From positions 248,001 through 312,000 of the forward strand of contig CADCXC010000038.1 of assembly GCA_902806595.1 (NCBI GenBank): 64,000 nt of DNA, read 5' to 3'. Below the pieces are notes generated by a model. That model ran no database searches and was not told the DNA's origin. It worked only from the letters and a program-made list of their open reading frames with translations. The position numbers were made by a program, and so were the translations under genes. Below, one piece after another: positions 1 through 8,781 of the stretch. Numbering within the stretch: position 1 is the first letter of the stretch; each line of letters opens with the position of its first letter. Source of the stretch: Pyrenopolyporus hunteri (taxonomy: Eukaryota > Ascomycota > Sordariomycetes > Xylariales > Hypoxylaceae).

Positions 1-902
1 GACTTGAATGGCCTGCTGGAGGGAGGCGAAGTCGGTGATCTTCACGCCTGAGAGGAGTCTAATCCGAGGAGATAAAACCTTCGTTAGTCAAAATACTTCT
101 TCGCTTTCCTCAACCGCCAATTTCGCGACTAAATCCCGTCTGTGATCCCGTCTACACGCCTCGCAAGATAAGGAGCACACGAATACAGGAGGGACTTACT
201 CAGCTTCGAATTGGTTCGGCAGTATTAAGTCGGCGTAGTGTATCAGGCTCTTATATGCGGGCACGACGTCCTCCGCGACATATAAGCGGCCATTGTCGCC
301 CATGACCGGGTCCAACACCCAGAAGAAGCTCCCCGGCTTCCCAGCTTCCGACTTATGTCTCAGTTCCTTGGCGATGTTTCCGACTGCCTCGACAGCGGCA
401 GCGCCGGGGACGTAGCCCGAGAGCATCATGTCGAAATTGTCAAGGTAGGACTGCTTGAGGCCTTCCCAGAGATCCGTGATCTCCTGCGCCGAGACGCGCG
501 TGCCCTTCCATTGTTTGTAACCCGTGTGGTTGCCTTGTATATTCGCAGCCGTGTTAGAAAATAGGAGATGCCAGGCCCTCGAAAACGGGATCGCAGCAGA
601 CAGGCGTGTACGTACTGAACTGTACCGTGTTCAAGGCGGCCACGTCGCAGCCCAGGGACTGGAGCACGAAGACGGCGATCTTATTCCCTACGTTTCTACC
701 GGAGGATATATAGGGTCAATGGCACGGTTCGCGGACGACGTTGAAGAGTAGAAACCTAGAACTCTCACCCTGAGACAACCTTCGACTCGGGATATTAGCT
801 ACTAGAAAAAGAGGAAACTGACTACTAGAAGCATTGGCATTTTCCTACATGACTGGCAACGGCTAGGACGCTCGTCTCCGGGACGGACGGTTCAGCACTC
901 AT
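1..902 (-). CDS. Pyridoxal kinase (Bud16/PdxK family), 3' part beyond window
   Basis: ATP-dependent kinase that phosphorylates pyridoxal, pyridoxine or pyridoxamine in cytosolic vitamin B6 salvage. I read five exons on the minus strand: 902-849, 779-769, 695-616, 533-200 and 58-1, the last running off the window. The joined frame gives the family landmarks in order: an N-terminal strand ending ASHVVSGNVGNK, LQSLGCDVAALNTVQFSNHTGY, the ribokinase-type DPVMGDNGRLY, and LPNQFEAELLSGVKI. The start MSAEPSVPETSVLAVASH is the only ATG giving the conserved N-terminus. The second exon is only 11 nt and supplies V-V-S-G; without it the conserved H-VV-G-VGN motif is broken. About 179 codons are visible of the roughly 330-350 usual for the family. 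Identity is firm; the micro-exon is inferred from splice signals and frame. Confidence 0.9.
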
Positions 903-1686
903 GTGGGCGGTTGACGAGGATTATGGGAAGAGCGACGGATACGGAGAGCTGGTAAGTTAGGGAGGCGGTCTAGTCTAGAGAAACCCGAATTACACTTTGC
1001 AAAGCCATTCAGAAGAGTGATGATTAGGAAAGGAGAAGCAAATCGAGCGAAAACCGCGGTGACCTAGACATGTCTCTAAAATCCAAGCCCAGTTACCAAT
1101 AGAAAGAATACAATCAAGGCGCATGACTCTCTTCTCGAAGAGTCCATTATAAAGCTTACACGCTACGTATGTATTGTACATCCTTCAAGTTAGCCTGCCC
1201 CGCCGTTTGTACACCGATAGCCCACCGATAGCCTACCGACAGTCCCGCACTAAACCGCTTTAGGCATCTCACTGGCACCTCGAAGTTTAGGTAGGTATGT
1301 AGGTGTTCTTCGAGGCAGGTGCAGGTACCTATATGAGAGGTAACCTAACCTTAAAATACTCGCACAGGAAGGAAACAGACGTCATTAGGCATAAAAAGAA
1401 TAGAAGTAGCTTTATATTAGGGCTACACGGCCCGTTATTCTCCGCCTATTCGGCGTATAGACCACCCTCAGGAACTGCGGGTTGGCCGGTACTCATATCT
1501 AAACTAACCGTCCAGAAGTCATATGCATATAGGCAAATGCCGTCGACGATTTCCATGTCGAATCCGTCCGTATCCATTTTGGTAGAGCACGACAAATCCG
1601 CAAGCAATTCTCGTAGTAGCTGATTATCTCCCCCTCTCGACGTGATATATTGGTACTTCTTGCTAGGTCTCGTTGCCTTATCCCTC
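903..1686. other. Intergenic, pyridoxal kinase to PCNA
   Basis: Lies upstream of the pyridoxal kinase start and downstream of the PCNA stop, so it holds the promoter of the former and the 3' UTR of the latter. Open frames here are short, lack codon bias and match no family I recognise. A few copies of the TAGGTAGGTA-type motif occur near 1288-1330. Confidence 0.6.
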
Positions 1687-2663
1687 TTACTCGTCGTCGC
1701 CGATCTATAAGGCTCGGTGTTAGTAAATTAGTAGATAGAGTATCCGGGGCTGTGGTGCGACGTACCTTGGGAGCGAGGTAGAACCTCAAGTAACTGCTGC
1801 CAGCCAGACCATACTCTACGAGGAGCGGCACCTCGTTGGATAGGCAGATCTTGACGGTGCTGGACAGGGCCTGGGCCTTGCAGAAGTTGACCAGGTATTT
1901 GAGAGAGAATGTTAGACCGACGGGCTCGGTCAGTTCGATGTCGATGTTAAGCTCGGGCTTCTCGGCGTTCTGATGGCTGCGGAGGGTGACCGAACCGTTG
2001 CCGATGTCTCCGTTGCAGGAGAATTTGACACCGTCCTTGGTCGCGTCGATCGTGACTTGTATATGTTAGTCATTATAGTTATTAAGGGGGTAGGGGGGGC
2101 ACTTCAAGCATAGAAAATCCAGTCGGCACTCACCAGATTCGGACATGGCCATCAAGTCTGTGCAGATGCGTCGGAATTCGGCCGAGGGCATAGAAATAGT
2201 TGCTGCGTACTCTGTCTCGGGAATACCTAGGTGCTCCTGGTCGATATCCATGAGCTTCAGGTCGTACTCGCTGATACGGTCGCTCTCGCTGCTTTCGAAG
2301 ACCAAGTTGAGGGCGTCGGGCGCGTCTTCGGCCTTCAGGGTCAGTATGTCTTCGTTCTGCGCCGCGCGTAGGACTTTGGTTAGGGAGACGAGGTTTACGC
2401 CGAGGGCGATGTTGCGGTCGCAGCGGTAGGGAGAGAAGCCTTCGGCCTTCAGCATCATCGAGACCAGGGCGACGTGGGAGTTGTCCATGGCTTGCAGCGC
2501 AATTCCGGAGTCGTTACAGTCGAAATTGCAGTCTTGGACCAGGTCCTTGATGGAATCGACCACCTAGGTATGCTCTATCAGTCTGAGGTCGCAGTGCAAA
2601 TGCATGGGGTAATAGACCGACCTTCTTCAGGATCTGGGCCTGCTCAAGTCGTGCCTCCAGCAT
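1687..2663 (-). CDS. pcn1: Proliferating cell nuclear antigen (PCNA, Pol30)
   Basis: Homotrimeric sliding clamp that tethers DNA polymerase delta and many repair factors to DNA in the nucleus. Four exons: 2663-2622, 2563-2134, 2055-1766 and 1704-1687, giving 780 nt and 259 aa, the normal family length (258-261). The N-terminus MLEARLEQAQILKK joins VVDSIKDLVQDCNFDC across the first intron. Further landmarks are the DSGIALQAMDNSHVALV region, the central DLKLMDIDQEHLGIP linker, DGVKFSCNGDIGNGSVTL and the C-terminal LVEYGLAGSSYLRFYLAPK. The last exon is only 18 nt and encodes the acidic tail IGDDE and the stop. The first intron has a poor donor (GTCGGT), but the junction is fixed by conservation on both sides. 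Two ACGCGT elements lie about 220-240 nt upstream of the ATG, fitting S-phase expression. The symbol follows fission-yeast usage. Confidence 0.97.
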
Positions 2664-3601
2664 CGTGGCTACTCGCGAAGGAATCGATGATGTAGTTTTT
2701 GTGTTGTAAAACTGTAAATATAAACCGGCGAAGGCGGACTTGAGACGTGGTTATTATCGCAAGTGAGCTCGTCACTGAAGTTGTTGTCGGTGAGATTCGG
2801 TAGTAAAAATTGGTTGTACAAGAGAAATATTATCGAGGAGTACGATTCCAGAAATTAGTGGGATGGACCAGGGAACGGAGACGCGTTGAGTGGTTGGACG
2901 CGTCTTCCAATTGAAGGCAGACGCGAAAAGCCCCACCTAGAACTTGGGTAACGCTGGGGGCTGCCTAATATCCACTGTAGCTACAGGCACTTCATTCACT
3001 GGCCTTAGGTAGGTATGTACCTAGGTAATTGGCCCAATTAATTTATAGGGGTTATGGAACTGTGGTCCTTCTCTTGGATACCTACCACACTAATATATAG
3101 GCTGGTAAATAGATAGTCAACCTATGATGCACTTAAGTTCGAAAATCTATACACCATCCAGTATAATATGATTTGGAGAATCAAGGAATTTAGCTTCGTA
3201 TTTCGTAATTCATGAGCTCCCTCACCTTGGATCATGATGAGCTCAATATCACGCCTACATCATGTATAGACATGTTCTCAAATGAGTTTTTATTATGTAT
3301 GTATAAGCCTCCTGTATGTTAGATAGGTAGGTAGCCAGGCAGGCTGCTTGTAATGTGCGTATATACGGACGACATAGAAAAAACATTACGCGCAAAGATC
3401 GTATGGATGACCAGCTCTCTATGCAGTTAACACCTGCCCCAAGGAAAGCGAACGCCTGGCGAAGTCAACTTCTAACCGCATCGCTCTCTATCCCAAATAC
3501 GCCATAGTACAACCGATGACCCAGTTCGTGACCTACTCGTTACCGACCCGTCGGGCTCGGCCGGCCCTGTTAGTCGAAGTAATACAACAACAATGAAATG
3601 T
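2664..3601. other. Intergenic between PCNA start and vezatin-like gene stop
   Basis: Contains the PCNA promoter (see the ACGCGT cluster) and the 3' flank of the vezatin-like gene. Around 2990-3400 it is AT-rich, with TAGGTAGGTA-type motifs. No coding region could be supported. Confidence 0.5.
2881..2929 (-). promoter_or_regulatory. MBF/MCB-type cell-cycle elements upstream of PCNA
   Basis: Two perfect ACGCGT palindromes at 2881-2886 and 2898-2903, plus ACGCGAAAA at 2921-2929, lie 218-266 nt upstream of the PCNA start codon. ACGCGT is the MluI cell-cycle box bound by MBF/DSC1 (Swi6-Mbp1/Cdc10-Res) in yeasts, where PCNA is a classical target. The clustering in front of an S-phase gene makes a regulatory role likely; binding itself is inferred. 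Confidence 0.7.
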
Positions 3602-5718
3602 TTAAAGAGAGACTCGAGCACGCCCCGGTTTTCTTTCCAGCACGCCCTGCAACTCACGCATCATGCCCCTTTGGGCTTCGGCCTTCGCCCTTGCAATTTC
3701 TTTAGATTTGCGATCCTCTCTCATTTTAACGATCCTCTCTTCCCGCGTGAGCATGCTCCTCGGGCGAGGAATCGAGATCGCCTCGAACACTTCCGGTTCG
3801 ACGTTTATATCCAGCTCTCCTGGCGGCGAGGAGCCTCCTGTGAGCTTTTTGTATGCGTCAGCAACGCCATCATGTTCGTCCGGGCTGTTTTCGTCCTCTT
3901 CCGCGATGGTTCGTCCGCTCATTGTACTTATAGGCGACATGAGCGTGGAGCCCATGGAGGATAGACGTTTCTCGTTTCTATCGATGCCGGACGCGAGCGA
4001 GGCCTTTCCTGACTGCCATGCTTCCATTAAATCCCGTAGGTCTTGCCCGATCGATTCGTACTGAGACATGAATAACGGCCCGAGGTCGCTGATATCGTCG
4101 GCTTCATTCAAAGCCTTGGACGACTCTTCACGTAGGAGGTGCAATTTAGCTTGCACGCTCCTGATGTTCATAGTCATCGAATTTAATCGGCGCACTTGAT
4201 GACGCCATCGGTCGTGGCTAGGCGTCTCGGGACTTCGTGGGGACTTCGGGATTTGGACTATAGTTCCGCTATTAGAAAGCGGTGGTGGGGACGAAACTTT
4301 GCGGCTCACTTACAGTCATTATCAGCCAAGATATCTCTCACTCGCGCATAAGATTGCCTCGTGACAGTATTCAATTCCTTAAACGCTTCTAATATCGTCG
4401 TGAAGCGAAGTCGGTCGGAGTCGTTACCGACGGTATGAAGAGCAAGCAGTCCGCTCAGAAACATCTTCCGAATATCATGGAAGAGAAACGCGGCGTCTTT
4501 CAAAGGTTGCAGCTTCTCGGAGTTCTGGGGGTCGGCCTTGGAGAACATTTGAAATCGCTCCACCACGTCAGCAACGGTGAACTGATACTGAGATTGCAGT
4601 TGCAGTAATTCGGTCTGCTCCGCGAACGCCCAGATCGTGAAGGCTATTTGGTAATACTTGGAAATAACTTCGGTCAAGCTATTCCGAAGCGCTTTCCTCA
4701 GCTGAAGGCATTTGACGTTTTGCCCGTTGTTTTCTAATCGGCTAATAGGGGGGATAGGCGTGCTCCTATTTATGATTAGCCGGTCGTGCTAGGGACCGTT
4801 CACAGGGAAAGGCGGCTTACAGTCGATATCCACGGGCAACTAATTCCACCTCCATTATAAAGTTGAGCGCGGCGCTAGTTGCACAGTCGTTTTCTCGGGA
4901 GAGCGAGAAGAAGGTCGAGGCTTCTGCTAGACCTTCCTTTTGGATATTCCTCAAAATTTGTCTCCGCACATATGCCCTCGCGACCAAAAATACCATCGAT
5001 ACGACACCCAGAGAAGCTAGGAGCCGTCTCCAGGTCGGGACGAACCCTCCGAGAGAAAACCATCGGACTAGCGACGCCGTGCCGAAGCCGAAAACCGCCG
5101 CGGCAACGGCTCCGGAAACTGTAATCCCGTGGAAACTCGGCTCGCTAGGTGGCTCGAATATAGGGGGTTCCGCCGGAAGCTGATAGCCTAATACTAAGGG
5201 GTTGTCCAAAAGCTGCGACTGCACGATCGCGAGACGGAGCCGCTCGAGGAAGCCGATGGACCGGGCATGATCGATAGACGAAGTCACGGCCTCCACCAAG
5301 AGCCGCAGCACATCGATTATGGGGGAAGCGCTTTTATGGATCTCGTCTAGGCTGATGCGGGAAGGGAAGTTGTTGGCATCGAGACGCAGGGGCTTCGGGA
5401 GGTGCTCCCGAAACCTCTTTCGGACTCTGGCGAAGCCTCTTGGGGCAAAGTCCCGCAGTGGGCTCGATGGCGGCGATATGTCGTTATCCCTATCGTCATC
5501 CGGTTCCTGCCACTGGGGTTCCTCTCTTTCCCCCGTGCCTGTAACCATGATTAGGACTGTAGGATTTCCGGGCATCTCGATCGCCAAGAGCGACGACTTT
5601 CACGCAGCGACCCAGGGGCTAAAGGTGGCTAAAGGTACTGCACGGAACGCACGAAATCGGCATACGTACCCTCGAGGTAGTTGCTCAAAGGCGTGCCCTC
5701 ATCTACGTGAGTCTCCAT
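3602..5718 (-). CDS. Vezatin-like transmembrane protein (VezA-type)
   Basis: Four exons: 5718-5670, 5538-4821, 4741-4314 and 4257-3602; total 1851 nt, 616 aa. The start METHVDEGTPLSNYLEG is the first ATG leading into the conserved frame. Two hydrophobic segments at about residues 155-175 and 189-206 are separated by a short loop and followed by a basic stretch, the double-membrane-span hairpin of the vezatin domain. The C-terminal third is charged and probably partly coiled coil (REERIVKMREDRKSKEIARAKAE). Aspergillus nidulans VezA, of similar length, promotes dynein-dependent early-endosome transport at hyphal tips; yeast Inp2, which I recall as a distant relative, is a myosin-V receptor on peroxisomes. 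Family assignment rests on length, membrane hairpin and overall layout, so it is good but not certain. Intron 3 (56 nt) has an alternative upstream AG that would create a stop. Confidence 0.75.
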
Positions 5719-6587
5719 GTAATTGCAGTGTCGCACGACGGATCGCGTCCATCTGGCGCGAGGGCTGGGAAAGATTCGCTCTCGAGGTACACGGAGTCGT
5801 ATTACCACTACTAATAGATCTGGGGTCGATTCAATTATGAAAATAAAACAATGAAAAAGATCGTAGGTAGAATCTAAGGGGGGGAAACACAACCTAGGAG
5901 AAAGTGAAGAATGAGGGGGGGGTTAGTTGCAAAGAAACGCTTGGAAAAAAGGAACGCGGCGATGACTTTGGAAAAGAAGGAAGTAGTGTAGTGTGTCAAG
6001 TGCTTTGTTCATTTGACGTTCATTTGACGCTCATTTGATTCGTATGTACCTGTACGATTTGAGATTAACGTCCTTAAAAGAGATAGCATAATGGTCTAAT
6101 TAGGCAAGTAGCTAAGTATAGCCACCTTCAGTAATGTCCGAAAGCCCGCCCAGGGGTTGAGCTTTCCCCATAGAAAGCCCCCCGTATCCAGTTAATGTAG
6201 TCAGGCGCAGTTTCGTCATGGCAAGGAGCGTAGTACACGATGGATAGTGCTAGTAGGAACGACGGAGAGGTATGCGGCTTGCCGCCTAGCGCTTCCCGTC
6301 AGCCTTAGCTCAAACGTTTGCGGGCCGGCATGCACCAATGATCAGACGAAAGCGTACCGAAATCTAGGTACCTAGGTAGCTCCTATGCACCTGTATGGAG
6401 GCAGGCAGGCACGTATGCGCATACCTGAGAAAGTTACCATCCCATTTTTATCTATGGTACGAACTATAGTCTATTAGGTAAACAGTGCAAGTGATGGGGT
6501 CCTAGGGTAAATCTTCGGCATGCCCTTGAGCCTATAGGGCGTCCGGCACTCCGGATATATACCTATTTGTAAATTTCTCTCATGTCT
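5719..6587. other. Intergenic, vezatin-like promoter side
   Basis: Upstream flank of the vezatin-like gene leading to the tRNA gene. It contains G-runs near 5877-5925, palindromic CTAGGTACCTAGGTAG near 6363-6378 and no supportable coding frame. Confidence 0.5.
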
Positions 6588-6670
6588 GGCCTCATGGCGC
6601 AACGGTAGCGCGTTCGACTCCAGCTTATAAAGGTATCGAAAGGTTATCCGTTCAAATCGGGTTGGGGTCA
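6588..6670 (+). tRNA. tRNA-Trp (anticodon CCA) with an 11-nt intron
   Basis: All arms fold. The acceptor stem pairs GGCCTCA with TGGGGTC, leaving discriminator A6670. The D stem is GCGC/GCGC around AACGGTA, the anticodon stem is TTCGA/TCGAA, and the T stem is ATCCG/CGGGT with loop TTCAAAT. The anticodon CCA is at 6620-6622. Removing 11 nt at 6624-6634, directly after position 37 (the canonical site for nuclear tRNA introns), leaves a 7-nt loop CTCCAGA and a 72-nt mature tRNA. Without splicing the loop would be 18 nt. Box A and box B-like sequences are present and a T-run terminator follows. The loop CTCCAGA matches what I recall of fungal tRNA-Trp. Confidence 0.93.
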
Positions 6671-6674
6671 CTGA

Positions 6675-6685
6675 TTTTTCTTTTT
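6675..6685 (+). terminator. RNA polymerase III T-run terminator
   Basis: TTTTT at 6675-6679 and a second TTTTT at 6681-6685 begin 4 nt after the tRNA-Trp discriminator base, the expected position and form of a Pol III terminator. Confidence 0.85.
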
Positions 6686-8025
6686 GCCCTTTTCTTGCGT
6701 CGTAGCTTTCGCTTCTGTTGCGTGTCTAGGTAGGTTAGATAGTCGGAAAGGATGCAGTTACTCGCAACATGCATCGCATGGGGCCGTAGACCGATCGTCC
6801 GAGCTGCGTCTGAACTTCGACGAAAAGGCCGAGTTAACCGGAAGCAAGCCACTGTTTCATAGAAGGTGTTGACCCGATTCCCTTTGCCGCGATCTGAGCA
6901 GAACACGCAACTGTCCTGAACAGTTCTATTACTAACAACTACCCGTTTAGGGTTAATGTGTTGTTGAAGATTCATTGCGTTGCAAAGAGCATTCATTTGA
7001 ATGGTACTTTGGATATAGCTAATCTAAGAGTTTACAGCTATGGCCTACGATGAATGTAGACTTGAATCTTATTTCGTTGGGCCGAATGGAAATGTTAGAC
7101 TATATTCAATAGCTCCTATGTCTACCCAGTTCTAAAGGAGACCACCATAACTGAAACGAAAGCACTCTTATGTTTTACTCCTAGTTGTGGCATTCTTCAC
7201 GTGTTGCGTAAGGGACTTAGGCCTAGATTTGCTTCCATCCCCATTCGGAGATTATTTACGAGCACCTAACACCGCAAGCTGCTTCAAAACGATGTCTGTT
7301 GACGCGCAGTCCGAGTTCCGTCCACCCTCCCAGGGACAATAACCTCCTGAGAATTTTATATCCTAAGTTCACCCGAAGAGGTAAACCGCTTCACCCAACA
7401 GGATAGCTTTTCATGGGGCCGTATTCGTCCGCTCGGTTTCCTCCTCAAAAACCGCAAAGACCGGATATGCTCGCCCAACATGAATATCGGGCTCCCTCCC
7501 ATCGGATAATTATCTCGATTCCGTGCTACGGCCAACCCCTGCATCATCCGATCCCTGGGACTCCCATCTCTTTGAGTTGAGATCAAATGACGGTCCTATA
7601 TTCTGTAAACCAGTCGAGGCCGTTTTCCTTCCTCAGAGAAACTACTATGGCTACCTACTCTAACAGTGGACATAGTCACGATATACGTCTTGAACTTGCA
7701 CAGGGAGAATCTTTAGACTCGATAATGTGAAAAATGTAACTTACCATAAATCTGATTTTTCCCAAGTTCGCTTATGTAACCCTAAGATCAGAATCCACGG
7801 TACGTAGGTACCTACGTACCCATAAGACGGTCGATGTCTGTCTCCACCAGACATTTGACTTCAGCATTACGTTACGCTACGTACCTCAGGTACAGCGCCA
7901 GCACCACCATCGAAACTCCAAACGCCCCGACTTCCACCAAGCCCTACGCGACGACAGACCAACTATTCGAGAGGGGTAGAAACAGGCAAGAGCAGGGATA
8001 GAAATAAGAAGAAAAGAGCGCAGCC
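6686..8025. other. Intergenic, tRNA-Trp to EMC6
   Basis: No gene could be supported. The longest frames (for example minus strand 7356-7586) lack family features and flanking splice logic. The palindrome GGTACGTAGGTACCTACGTACC lies at about 7799-7820. Confidence 0.5.
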
Positions 8026-8544
8026 ATGCCGACCGAACGGGAGCTGCAGATAGCGCCTCTAGTGCCGGAGTCGATCATGCACAACACCAAGGTCAGTCAG
8101 CTATAACCAGACAATTACCTACCTGTCATTCGCAATAATAGCTACCTGAAGCCTACCTAGAGCTAGCTCGTAGCTCAGCATACCCTTCCAACGCCTTCCC
8201 CCTCCCCTCTCTCTTAGAAGTATACGTATATTAACAAACCACCATTAACCCAGGCTCTCTCCAACCTACAAACCCTCACAGCCTCCATCTTCGGCGCCTC
8301 GGCCGGCATTCTCGGCCTCGAGTCCTACAGCGGCTTCCTCTTCTACCTGATCTTCACGATCCTGACTACGGTTCTCTTCTACACGGTCCGTGTTGCGCCT
8401 ACGTCGCTGAAGGCGGGCCACGGCCCGCTCGACACGAGCCGGTATTTCAGGTCGCAGTACGAGTTCTGGGCGGGCGGGCTGTTCAGCGGGCTAGCGGGAT
8501 ATATATTGACATGGACGTTGTTCTACGGCCTGGTAAGAGCATAG
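8026..8544 (+). CDS. EMC6: ER membrane protein complex subunit 6
   Basis: Two exons, 8026-8091 and 8254-8544, 118 aa. EMC6 is a small multi-pass core subunit of the ER membrane complex, which inserts tail-anchored and multi-pass proteins. The first exon encodes a short polar cytosolic N-terminus (MPTERELQIAPLVPES). The second gives hydrophobic helices containing the conserved GASAGILGLESYSGFLFY pattern, and the end reads FWAGGLFSGLAGYILTWTLFYG, closely matching the human C-terminal pattern around FLYG. Length agrees with the family (about 110-120). The final codons GTAAGAGCATAG include a donor-like GTAAGA, but reading straight to TAG gives the expected end. The intron is 162 nt. Confidence 0.92.
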
Positions 8545-8781
8545 CAGGACTCGGTCCACGCGGTCACGTTGTTACGAGCAATGGCTTGGTGTTACAGTAG
8601 CTTGATGCGATTATCTAGATATACGAATCCGGGGCGTAATAGTCTTGAGACGGGCGTCTGAGCGATACTAATTCAAAAGGAAGAAAACATTCTTGAATTT
8701 CGCTATTCCTCTCTCTTGGCTTATGCGTTGATATCTCAAAATCCGCCTCTATAACTGCTATAATAGATACACATCCGACGT

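Noticed and set aside
7356..7586. A 76-codon minus-strand frame
   Set aside because: No recognisable domain and no conserved context; likely chance.
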